From Isotricha intestinalis (lineage: Eukaryota; Ciliophora; Litostomatea; Vestibuliferida; Isotrichidae), in the NCBI GenBank assembly GCA_023807065.1, contig JAJJLU010000635.1:1-25888 (forward strand): 25,888 nucleotides of DNA, in the 5' to 3' direction. A model generated the notes under the pieces. The model ran no database searches. It was not told where the DNA came from and was given only the letters and a program-made list of their open reading frames with translations. Shown piece after piece: positions 8,701-17,309 of this stretch. The position numbers and the translations under genes are program-made. How positions within the stretch are numbered: the first letter of the stretch is position 1; each line of letters starts with the position of its first letter.

Positions 8701-8789
8701 AATTTCATAAAGACACATTGAGAAATGAAGATAATAATCAAAATTATGATAATTTTTATAAAGGAAAAAATTGGTTTGATGATTTTTAA
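5772..8789 (+). CDS. cGMP-dependent protein kinase-like, four CNB domains plus AGC kinase
   Basis: The 1005-aa protein has four cyclic-nucleotide-binding modules in order (about 174-272, 287-395, 425-530, 538-645), then a Ser/Thr kinase domain (about 662-922) and an AGC tail ending NWFDDF, like the WD.DF end of PKGs. This fits alveolate PKGs, which carry CNB arrays on the kinase chain. CNB1 keeps the FGEL Glu239 and Arg249 of the phosphate-binding cassette. CNB4 has FGE (Glu603) but Gln613 replaces the Arg, and CNB2 and CNB3 are strongly degenerate. In the kinase, Lys689, HRDIKPQN (Asp788), GTPFYIAPE and DYWSVG are intact, but the Gly-rich loop is not recognisable and DFG is DFS (Asp806). The N-terminus MGTCTFC has Gly2 and Cys4, a myristoylation/palmitoylation type, which supports this ATG and membrane anchoring. 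It is probably regulated by few or no cyclic nucleotides; activity is uncertain. Confidence 0.85.
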   Translation: MGTCTFCNKSKISDTTRYEIYVPQLNITNKNIPMTKLSTRVKTNKKSLNRLSTEKIIKSKCNNMNNSMIIKSNDCENILNIKRNITTKNNIPMTLEIISNKNQRKIKELNTDIDLKKKTTLKKYKTIIKLKSNLTNTNDVKLEEEKNIHYEFSESNLSFQEENNLSKIFSNHYLFHRISKNSLTYLISELKEFEIDEKTSIFFKGDEGSCIFIIKKGKVEINNNNNQKFFLNEGNIFGELAILNYNIIRNYDAFSFTNLNFYSIDFNSFENISKEILKKNDFNCIIFNGFDLETINNLHYLTNHILFKKNQIINDLNYLFEIISGELILIDDKNNQIDNYTNGDYFHFKNCFEDNQKEDYNNIFYYNNKYTLIAKEDTSCIIFPAIAFIEIFGTDFKKKIMFNFLKYSLSKEKIIDYAINNNYETIFPEFKFKEYKRGEYLYDIKKERKKNRYKKICIILSGVAVKKTGTKKFNKNIFVNPGDIIGTEFFFGNSPLNILVNTNHLFTFECYYETLLENIVINNSSLKEIISNIKKIYLFKDLIGFDLFKICKCLKKEFYNKNDKIIQIGKKVEKVYFIIKGKVKFIVDNHTYKEYYEGNSFGEIFLLNEKNAQSEIICSSEKLILYSLKKEDFYNLIANEKFNNLIKRKLCLEDIEIFPKNLYYISTLHNGKQSKIYLVHNKIFLYIIKAFYVDYQKKKNPNNILSKCIINEKKSSKRLDHPFINTYVKTLRNNNWCFFLSEYINGISMSEYIEMNKPFKNLHLIKFYSGLLFIILENLKYRGIIHRDIKPQNIFLKENGYLKLIDFSSSKRIKKNKTKSIVGTPFYIAPEILNGNTYSYSCDYWSVGILLYYLYFGIFPFGNSSKKIDSIYKEILNKNIDYYENECKDNLIIKNFLQLILERNEKKRLCSLNKIIECDFYKDFSFKLLLKEKMEPPFLPQVVKIDEKNLLHNLSNPFLNFIQNEKIESDRKNSILKFHKDTLRNEDNNQNYDNFYKGKNWFDDF

Positions 8790-9033
8790 TATTTTTTTTT
8801 ATTGTTATTATATATATTTTTTTTTATATATTATTTAGTATATTAAGTAAAGGATAATTAAATATTAAATATTAAAAATTAAATAATTATATAATATTAA
8901 ATATAATATTTATAATTTTTAAATGAATTAAATATTATATTCAATTCTTTAAATTCACATAAAAAAATAAAATTTCTTTTAAATATAATTTTAAATTCTT
9001 AAAATAATAAAAATTCAAAAATGAATTTTTTTC

Positions 9034-10444
9034 TTATTTCTTTGTTTTTAATATAATAAAATTATCTAGGGAATTATCTTTTGTTAAAAATAATTTAGCT
9101 TGATTTAATAATTTCTCATCAGTAATAGATTGTAGAGAAATAATAGATGAAGATTGATTTTTTTTTATTCCTTTATAAGAAAAATTATTATTATTAACAA
9201 TACTATAATTATCATTTTCATTTAAATTATTTTCTAAATTTCTTCTTAAACTAAAATTTTTTTTATTTTTTTGTGTTTTTGATAAATTTGATTCATTTGA
9301 TTTTAATTTTGAATTTTCTGCAGTGTTTAAATCTTTTTTATCATTTGAATAATCATTTAATTTATTATAAACATAATTATCATTATTTTCAGTAAGTAAA
9401 TAATTTAAATTTGGTAATTTAAGATTTTTTTTATTTTTTTTTTTTAAAGTTTGTATTATTAAATTTTCATGAATAAAAGATTTTGAAAAAGAATTAATTT
9501 CTGAACTAAATTTTGTTTTTGTTTTTGACTGATTTTCTGTTTCTGTAACATTTAATCTATTTTTTGAAGGAAATAATAAATTATTTTTTTTATTTATTTT
9601 ATTTCGGCTTTTTGATTTTTTTGAATTTGGTAAAGAAATTTTTAAAGAAGAATTTTCAGGAGAAAAATTGATTTGTGTTAAATAAATTGTATTTAAAAAA
9701 GAATTTCTTCTTAAAATATTTTTATTATTATCTTTTGATATAAAATCATTATTTATTGGTATTGATAATGTTTTTTTTTTTGTATTTTTTTTCTTTTCTT
9801 TTAAAGATTTTAAATTAAGTAAATTTTTCTTTTTATCATTTTTATAAAATTGTTTTTTTTTATTTTCATTATAAATTTTTTTTTTATTATACTTTGTAAG
9901 ATAATTATCATTTTGAAATTTATCATTATATTTTTTATCATATAATAAATTATAATTATTATTAATTAAAGGTTGAAAAGAATAATTTTCTCCTTCTTTT
10001 AATTGATATATTATTTTTAAAGTTTCTAAATAAGATTCTCTTTTTTTATAATCTTCATATAATCTTAAATGAATTTTATTATTTTTTATTTGATTTAATT
10101 TTAAATTTAAATTCAAAATTTTATATCTCCATTGATTAAAATATTTTAATTTCATTACCTTTATTTTTTTTGAGTATAATCTAATTAAATTCTTAAATAT
10201 TTTATCAATTTTTATATTGTCATTTTCTATAAATTGTTCATATATTTGATTAGTCATATCTAATTTTTATTAAATAAAATATTATTTTACTTGTTTTATT
10301 TGATTTTAATAATATTTCCCTAAAAAATATTTTCACTGAATTTTCACTTTTAAAAAATATTTTTTCATTATCTTTTATTTTTCTCTTTTCTATAATTCCA
10401 TTTTTAATAAGAAAAAAAGACAATTTTCTTAAATAATATTTCAT
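9034..10444 (-). CDS. Lys/Asn-rich protein with Sfi1-like helix, two exons
   Basis: Exon 1 (10444-10291) starts MKYYLRKLSFFLIK. It joins exon 2 (10259-9034) through a 31-nt GTAAAA...TTAG intron in phase 1, giving 459 aa. Without splicing the upstream frame ends five codons into the intron and a 407-aa product starting MTNQIYEQF would remain. The first 160 residues look ordered: KLKYFNQWRYKIL (Trp95) resembles a single Sfi1/centrin-binding-type helix. Further on come RLYEDYKKRESYLE (117-130) and SFQPLIN (145-151), a Leu-Tyr-Glu-Asp ... F-P-I-N pattern common in alveolate cytoskeletal proteins. The rest is low-complexity Lys/Asn/Ser. A basal-body or cortical role is only a suggestion. It is convergent with the PKG-like gene, 244 bp apart. 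Confidence 0.7.
10260..10290 (-). other. 31-nt intron
   Basis: On the minus strand the donor is GTAAAA (from 10290) and the acceptor ATTAG (to 10260). Removal joins a 51-codon open frame to the start of the 407-codon frame in the right phase; 31 nt is not a multiple of three, so the frames agree only if it is spliced. Confidence 0.75.
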
Positions 10445-11377
10445 TTTTAAAATTTTAATTTAATTTAAAATAAAATAAAAAAAATTAAAATAAATTATCT
10501 TATTATAAAGTCTATATTTTTATTAATAAAAAATCATTAATTTAATAAATAATTTAAAGCTTTTATTGAAGAGGTATAAATTTCTAAAAAATGAATTTAT
10601 TTTCATTTTTTTAAAGAATTACATATATTATCTAATTTAAGAAATGATTGGTTTTTTAAGGTTATTTTTAATTATAAAAAGAAACTTTAAGGGATAGATT
10701 GTTTTTCTTTAAAAATATAATTTATAAAAAGTTTAAATTGATTCTATTAAAAAGGATTTTTTACTTTTTTTTGGATACTTTTATAATTGTTTTTGAACAA
10801 ATCATTGTAAAATTATATGACTAATATTAACAATTTATAATAAATTTAATGATTTAACATATTTTCTATATAAAAATTAATTACAAACTTATTTTTTATT
10901 TTGTCAAAATAATAATGATATATAAAATATTTTGATAATGAATGAAAATAACTCTTATTATAAAAATGATTCTTTGTTATTTATATAGTCAATATTTAAT
11001 TATTATTTTTTCTTAATTCAAAATATCTTTACACCGTTTAATTATTTGATTAATAAAAGTAATTTAAATTTTTAGATTTAATTTTTAATTCAATTTGAAT
11101 GGAATAAAATTAATTATTTAATTGTTTAATAAGTATCTTTTTTTTAAGTAATTTTAAAAAAAATATCTTCAAATTATAAGTACAAAAGTACCATGTGATT
11201 TTTCTTTTTTATCTTTCTAATAATTCTAATTATTTTTCAATAAATTATAAAATCTTCGATATATTACAAAATCAATTTTTTTATGTAACTTATGATAAAT
11301 AAGATATTTTATTAGTATATTATTTAAATACATTTATTAAAAATATAAATATATATATAACTTTTATATATTTATAA

Positions 11378-11488
11378 ATGGAAAAATCAGAAAATAGCCT
11401 CAAATTTCTGATAACAATGTCTAATACTCAAAATTTTTTCTGTACAAACTTTCACATCCTGATAGCCCAGTCTTTTAAGGTATTTAAA
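11378..11488 (-). pseudogene. Possible relic of a response-regulator receiver domain
   Basis: On the minus strand a 33-codon open stretch reads KYLKRLGYQDVKVCTEK and then YQKFEAIF before a TGA. It resembles the segment from helix 1 to strand 3 of two-component receiver domains (L..LGY.DV....NG.EAL....YD.I.MD). Codons here (CTG, GGC, CAG, GTG, GAG) are richer in G/C than in the surrounding intact genes. Upstream in the same frame, with two stops, NHFNYY could correspond to the DN.FN motif. The phosphoacceptor strand is lost. Assignment is by eye and weak. Confidence 0.3.
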
Positions 11489-11930
11489 TTTTTGCAATCA
11501 AATGGAAAAAAATAACTACAAATAATAATTAAAATGATTTAATTTTATCTTTTTGATGAAAAGATTATTCTTATTTTTTAAATTTTTTTTTTAATTGATA
11601 CTATATTCCCTGTTACCTTATCAAAAAATCAAAGATTTTTATGATTTTTTTGGTTAAAGAGTAAAAAAGATTTTCTATATTATTTTTTGATATTTTGAAT
11701 AATAGTTTGAATTTAATTTACTTTAATAGAACCAAACAAGACAATTCAAGTCATTAAATCAAAAAATTATCATAAAAATAGAAATGAAATATCTATCCTT
11801 CATTTTTTGAAATCCTTTATTTTAAAATTCTTATGAAAAGTAAAAAAATATTCCATACATTCCATTAACTAATTTTCAAAGGCTTATACTATTAAAAATT
11901 TTATTTAAATAAGAAGATAATACTAAATGA

Positions 11931-12255
11931 GGATAAATATTACAAAATTTTCAATTACTTTTTTTATTGTGATATTGTTCGGTGGACAAATAGTATTCAT
12001 TTATCAATGATATAAACCAATAATCATGATGATGAAGAAGATACTTTTAATAATAAAAAAATTCTGAAAAAAAAAAATGACATCATTAAAGATAAAGTTA
12101 CTTTTAATGATGAAAAAAATGAAAGAAAAGAAAAAAAATTTAAATGATGGAGAAATAGAAAATATCCGAAAATCTTTATTTGGAGAAAAGTCATTTATGA
12201 CTTAATTATTGTTGTTTTTTTATATATTAATTTCATTATAAATGATCCATTTTAA
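11931..12255 (+). pseudogene. Relic of a charged, membrane-spanning protein
   Basis: One plus-strand frame from about 11931 reads as protein through 12252 with only a TAA (12013) and a TGA in the middle. It has an acidic/basic run (NNHDDEEDTFNNKKILKKKN), then KYPKIFIWRKVIYDLIIVVF followed by LYINFII, a basic-flanked membrane helix. An overlapping small ORF from ATG 11927 (MRINITKFSITFFIVILF, 27 codons) is also hydrophobic. The layout resembles the N-terminal part of an ion channel, but family assignment is not possible. Confidence 0.35.
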
Positions 12256-12608
12256 ATGAAGTAGATTCCCCAAATATAGAATAGAAAAAAAGGGAATCCT
12301 TTTTTGAAATGGAAAAGAAATGACAGTCTTGTTTTAATAACTGCATTAATTATATTTTTTTTACACAAGAAAATTCTAACTACCATATTTACTAAATCAT
12401 AACGTTTTTATCAAGAATCATTTCTTACAAAATAAACATTTATTATTCATTTTGAATGTATATTATGAAGTTGAATTAGAATTCATAATATTTTCAAAAT
12501 CATAAAAGAATAATATTATTATTTAATAGTTTTCAATTTAATATATTAATTAAGCATTTAATTTTAAAACCCGTTATTTTCATTACTTTTTTCTGTATCA
12601 CAATAATT

Positions 12609-13529
12609 TTATTTAGGGTCTTTGGATTTATCCCTAAAAGCAAAGGGACTGGTTTTAATAATATGATATTTATGTCCACAAAGATTGCAAGTATAAATAA
12701 AGACATAATGTATCCAAGCATATCCGTAATATCCAAATGATTGTCCTAATTCCTGCCTTGTCATTTGTTGTTCATAAAAAAAACAAACACTATTACAATA
12801 AGGAATTCTGCTTATTTGATTTGGAAAAAATTCATATTCATTCATTAGAAAAAATTCTTTCATCCCAATTCCGTATGGAAAATCATATCTTTCACCATCA
12901 ATCATCATATAATGATAAGGCATATCATATTCCTTTATTGTTTCATTAGTATTAATAGTATAATGACATTTTTTTTCATTGTCAACTTTATCAAAATATT
13001 GGAATAATGCATCTAAATCAACATCTTCTTTACCTATATTATTATTAAATATAACTCCAGTACATATTTTTCTTTCATTATAAGCCTTAACTTCTTGATA
13101 ACATTGCTTAAAATCATTATATTGTATTTTAATCGTATAATCATTTTCAAAATTTACTTCTACTTTTCCACCACATTTAGGGCATGTTTTTGTTAATTCT
13201 AAATTATATTGATAACATGGATTGTTACAACTATTTCCAGTGCCTATTTCAACTATTTTTGAGCTTTGTTTCAACATTAAATCATCTATTTTGGCTCTTA
13301 TTACAGGGACTATTCTTTGATTTTCTTCATCAATTTTCTTTAAAATTTCAATATTTTTTTTACTATTCTCATAAATAAGTTTAACAGCATCAATGTCTGA
13401 TACCATCAAATATTTAGCCTTTCTTACTAATTGAATATCTTGGGATGATGATATATCTTTTTTTTCTTCTTCTACTTCTCTTATACAATCACATCTTCTT
13501 TCTACTATTAATCCTATTACTATTCCCAT
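12609..13529 (-). CDS. Unknown protein with duplicated CX3C/CX2C cysteine modules
   Basis: The 306-aa protein is not recognised. Unlike its neighbours it is not dominated by Lys and Asn and looks globular throughout. It carries two similar cysteine modules: CNNPCYQY (C101, C105) followed by TCPKCGGK (C116, C119), and CNSVCFFY (C245, C249) followed by TCNLCGHK (C281, C284). Each supplies four Cys as expected for a zinc site, with 10 and 31 residues between the pairs. The modules flank a region with YHYMMIDGERYDFPYGIGMKE in pieces. The N-terminus MGIVIGL...RRCDC has Gly2 and two Cys, so lipid anchoring is possible. A helical segment (about 45-90) precedes module 1. Both flanks are about 2 kb of gene-poor DNA. 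Zinc binding is inferred; no enzymatic motif is seen. Confidence 0.75.
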   Translation of the reverse strand: MGIVIGLIVERRCDCIREVEEEKKDISSSQDIQLVRKAKYLMVSDIDAVKLIYENSKKNIEILKKIDEENQRIVPVIRAKIDDLMLKQSSKIVEIGTGNSCNNPCYQYNLELTKTCPKCGGKVEVNFENDYTIKIQYNDFKQCYQEVKAYNERKICTGVIFNNNIGKEDVDLDALFQYFDKVDNEKKCHYTINTNETIKEYDMPYHYMMIDGERYDFPYGIGMKEFFLMNEYEFFPNQISRIPYCNSVCFFYEQQMTRQELGQSFGYYGYAWIHYVFIYTCNLCGHKYHIIKTSPFAFRDKSKDPK

Positions 13530-13909
13530 AATTTATTTAAAATAATTTATGAAACTTTATATACTTAAAAAATCTATTTTATTTTATTAGAAAAAAAATT
13601 TATTTAATTATATTGTTTTTCTTTAGCATTCCTTGATTGATTTCCAAGTAAAAAATAATCCATCATTACAAATTATTTGTTATATATTAACAATTGTTTT
13701 AAATTCTAGGATTTATGATTCATCTTGTTTAAAAAGTTCGTTAACTAAATTTTTATGATTTTAATTAATTTTGACTATTTGGTATAATAAAAAGAATTTA
13801 AATGAGAAAAAAAAATTGATGATTTATTCATAATAATTAAATTGAACTTAATCAAAATTAACAAAAAATAAAAATCCACTAATTTGAAAAACTTTATCAT
13901 TGTTGGAGG

Positions 13910-14195
13910 AATTTGAAAATTAATATTCAGGATTGGCAGTAGTTCCTACACAAGTAGCTTTACCAGTTATTTTCATTAGTCACTTTTAGAAGTGAGAGAG
14001 GTGGTAATATTATCAAGTTAACATATTGAATTTTAATCTCATATCAGGTTTACTTCTCTTTTGCGTTATCAATCTCATCCAAATTATGATTTATGGAATA
14101 ATTTATTTATTCATCCAATAGATTTTAGATTCATTGATTATACAGTTAAATTTATTCAATTTATGAAAAGATTTTTCCCTATGTTGATTTTTTAA
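13910..14195 (+). pseudogene. Possible coding relic, unidentified
   Basis: Two protein-like stretches lie in the plus strand in different frames. One contains SGLAVVPTQVALPVIFISHF (about 13925-13988). The other, at 14049-14195, contains RYQSHPNYDLWNNLFIHP and FIQFMKRFFP and ends at TAA. Composition and His/Pro/Trp content are unlike random AT-rich DNA. No family is recognised and the two may not belong together. Confidence 0.3.
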
Positions 14196-14427
14196 TTAAC
14201 AATGCACTCAAACAATAAGAAGAAAGAATGATTATAATAAATATTTCTACTTTTTAAATTTTTAATATTACTTTTTTTATCGTATAATTCTTTGAAATTA
14301 AAAAATTTAACAAAATTATTATTATTGAATTTTTTAGAATTTTTTATTTTTTTTATTTTTTAAGATTAAATTTGCTTTATATAAAATTATTTCTTTTTTA
14401 TATTTATATACTTCTTCTTATCTATTA

Positions 14428-14893
14428 TCAATAAAATTTTTTAAAATGTTAATATTTTTTTTACAAATTTAAATTATTTTTTTTAAGTTTATGATTATCA
14501 ACAAGTAATAAAGAATTTTTCTCTAATAATTCATTAATTTTTTCTTTTAATTCAATGATGATAATATCATCATTTTTTCCTTTTTCTTTATTTTCACAGA
14601 AAACAACAGAAATATTTATTATAATTTAACCATTTAATTATTTTATGTTATTATCTATATCATCTTCTTTAATTTGAATTTTTTCAAGAAAATTATTTTT
14701 ACTTATATTTAATTATTTTTTTTCTATTATTTGTTTCAAAATGATTAGTTATAGAATTAAATGAATTATTTAAATTGATGAATTATTATTTCTTTTATTT
14801 GTTAATTTTTTTTTTCTTTAATTTTGAATTATTCAATGAATTTAATGATTTATTATATGAGTTTAGTTTTGGAAGTACTTTATCATCACTTAT
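14428..14893 (-). pseudogene. Broken coiled-coil gene relic
   Basis: The minus strand reads as protein from about 14893 (ISDDKVLPKLNSYNKSLNSL) to a TGA at 14428. It is interrupted by about eight TAA codons and one frameshift in an A8 run near 14720. The longest clean part (about 54 codons, 14625-14464) contains VVFCENKEKGKNDDI and IIELKEKINELLEKN, a convincing coiled coil. Additional fragments upstream to about 15010 are in other frames. The plus-strand ORF over the 5' end is a shadow. Confidence 0.45.
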
Positions 14894-15421
14894 ATTTAAT
14901 TTCTAAATTTAAAGATTTTTTTGAATCTGAATTAATCAAATTTTCTCTTATTTTCTATATTCGAAGTTTTCTATTTGTTTTCAGAATTAAAAAAATTAAT
15001 AATTCTACACTAAAATAATAACAAAAATAAATAAATAAAAAATAAAATCATTCACATGAAAAAATATGATTTAAAAATAATAAAGCAAATTTTTTTTGTA
15101 AATTATCTAATGAAATTTGCCTTTAATATGATTATATATAAATAATCATTTAATATATTTTGTTTCATCAAATAATTAAATAATATTTTATATTATTTAA
15201 TAATTCTATCCTCAAATAATTGGTGAAGACAACATAATTTTTTCATTTTTTTTGTTGTGTTGAATTAAGAATATTTATTATATCTTTTTTATTTGATTTT
15301 TTTACTATATTAAATTTTTATTCCTTATTTTCAAATTATTTATTATGATTTCTTTTTAAAAAAATATAAATTTATTTATATATTGTTTTAAAAAAATATA
15401 TTTTAATCATATATTAAATTT

Positions 15422-17250
15422 TTAATCTTCTTTTTTTTCTTCATATTCATTTTCTTCTTTTTTTTCTTCTTCAACAACAACTTCTTTATTATCTTCTTTA
15501 ATAGTTTTAATACTTTTCATAACATTATTGATTCTAATTCTTTCCATTAATTCCTTAAAACTATTTTTAAATTCTTGATAATTTAAGACACCATCTTTAT
15601 CTTGATCCATCCAAATAAATCTTTCTTCAATTTCATCAGGTTGAATATATGGAATTAACCAAGTAATAAATTTTTTAAATTCATCTTTATTTAAAAGATG
15701 ATCAAAGTCTTGATCATATTTAATAAAAATTTCTTGTATTTGATTACAATATTTATCATATTCATCAAAAAAATGTTCATATTTAATATATTGTGATTGA
15801 GTAATATCTATTTTTTGCATTCCTATTTCACCACTTAATAAATATTCTACTATATTTCTTAATATTAAACTTGCAGGGTAATATTCTATTTCTGGGTTTT
15901 TATTTATATCAAATAGATTTAATAAAAGTAATATTTCAGTCTTTTCAAATTTTATTTTATTTTCTGTTAAAAAAGCTTGTTTCATTTTTTTATAATGTAA
16001 TTTACCTGTTTTATAAGGATCTTGCTTTGAAAATATATTTATTAAGTATTTATATATTTTATCTTCACTTATTAATTTTTGATAATTGAAATATTTATAA
16101 TATAATATTCTTAATATTTTATCAAATTTCCAATATTGGAAATTTTGATCTGGGTTTATTTGTTTTAAAATGATTTCTATTTCTGTTCTTGTAAATAATT
16201 CGTTTTCTTTTAATAAACATTTTTTTAAATTTTCAAAAGAAATTTCTTGATTATTTTCAAAATCATATTCTTTAAAATTAAATTCATAATTTCAACACAA
16301 TTTTTTATTTTTTTATCAAAACAATTATTATTTTCATGTTTATACATTGAAATATACCAAGCACTTAAACAATGAATTAATAAAATAGAAAAATTAACAA
16401 AATCATCATAATCAATAGTTTCATTATTTTTTTTATTAGTATATCTCCATAATTTTTTAATATTTTCTTCACTCATATTTAATTTCCCATATTCAAATAA
16501 TAATTTAAATTTATCATAAGTCATTTTTAAACTTGAAGGGTCAATATTTTTTTCTTCTTTATTATCATTAATTTTTACTTCTTTTTTTTTAACATTACTT
16601 TCGCTTTTTTTTTCTTTATTATCTTTAGGAAAAGGAATATCATTAGTAACTAAAGTTTTCCAAATAATTTTAGTTAATTTATCAATATCATCTAAACTTT
16701 GAGTTTTAAAATTTAAATCAACTCCTTCATATTTATAATAATCACTTCTATTATTAGTAAATATATTTTCATCATCTTCAATAGTATATAATTTCTTAGT
16801 TTCACCATTTAAATTTAATATTCTCGTTGATTCAAAATTAGTATGTAAATAAAGTGCTTTACTCATTCTAAATTTATCTAATAAAACTCTATCAATTAAA
16901 GATTCAGTATATTTTAAATTTATTGAATCAAAAAGAGGATAATATACACTTTCATTTTCAACTTGAAATGATATATCATCTTTTTTTAATGTTCTATTTA
17001 TTTTGAATATTAATACTACTTTATATTCTGGAACAGGTGATTTATTTTTTCTTTCAAAAAATTCAACTGGAATAAAATAATAATTTTCTAATAAAGCATT
17101 TTCTATGGGAGAACAATATTTCTTTGTGAATCGAGATGTTAATTGATCTAATATATTTGATAAAAATTCTAAACATTCTTCGTATGTTAATAATTTTTCT
17201 TCTTTTAATTGTACTGATGGCCCTTTTAAAATATTTTTAATATCTGCCAT
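15422..17250 (-). CDS. EF-hand calcium-binding protein, apparent 1-base frameshift
   Basis: Two open frames, 17250-16225 and about 16293-15422, overlap and together read as one protein of about 609 aa if one base is missing near 16274-16284. The first frame ends in a low-quality tail (NMILKIIKKFLLKI), while the second frame over the same bases gives EYDFENNQEISFENLKK and continues without a stop to TAA 15422. The total of 1829 nt is one short of 610 codons. No GT-AG intron tested fixes it, since the nearby options with the required length create TAA at the junction. Near the C-terminus are two canonical EF-hand loops, DQDFDHLLNKDE (about 513-524) and DQDKDGVLNYQE (about 549-560), each with D at 1, 3, 5 and E at 12. 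A degenerate loop sits near NKKNNETIDYDDF. The end is acidic (EEEKKEENEYEEKKED). The N-terminal 200 residues are unrecognised. It lies 59 bp downstream of the coiled-coil gene. Confidence 0.75.
16225..16294 (-). other. Frameshift window in EF-hand gene
   Basis: The upstream frame can be left no earlier than the TGA of the second frame (about 16294) and no later than the TAA of the first (16225). The T-run in coding AATTTAATTTT is the likeliest site: one extra T would give a continuous NFNFKEYDFEN reading. No canonical X-XXY-YYZ slippery heptamer in the first frame was found. Confidence 0.65.
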
Positions 17251-17309
17251 TTTTTCAATTGAAGTTATTTAATTAATAATTATTTTTAGTTTATTTATTT
17301 AGCTTTTTT

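Larger units (their letters stand above)
10445..12608. other. Long gene-poor region with coding relics
   Basis: About 2.1 kb with no intact gene. Short protein-like stretches survive: plus strand around 10605-10690 (ELHILSNLRNDWFFKVIF), minus strand 11378-11488 (receiver-like) and plus strand 12016-12252 (membrane protein-like). The rest, about 10700-11340 and 12260-12600, shows nothing recognisable. Confidence 0.5.
13530..15421. other. Long gene-poor region with coding relics
   Basis: About 1.9 kb without an intact gene. It contains a moderately GC-richer relic on the plus strand (about 13910-14195), including a TCACTT-TTAG-AAGTGA hairpin at 13980-13995, and a longer broken frame on the minus strand (14428-14893). 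Stretches 13530-13900 and 15020-15421 show nothing recognisable. Confidence 0.5.

Noticed and set aside
12533..12949. Overlapping short ORFs on both strands near the end of the cysteine-module gene
   Set aside because: These are shadows of the 306-aa gene; the minus one is out of frame with it and lacks complexity.
14824..15018. 64-codon plus-strand ORF in gene-poor DNA
   Set aside because: It is antisense to the broken coiled-coil relic and is hydrophobic for that reason.
16225..16330. Short intron as the cause of the EF-hand frame change
   Set aside because: GT-AG combinations with the required length (2 modulo 3) in this stretch join to form TAA; others have the wrong length.
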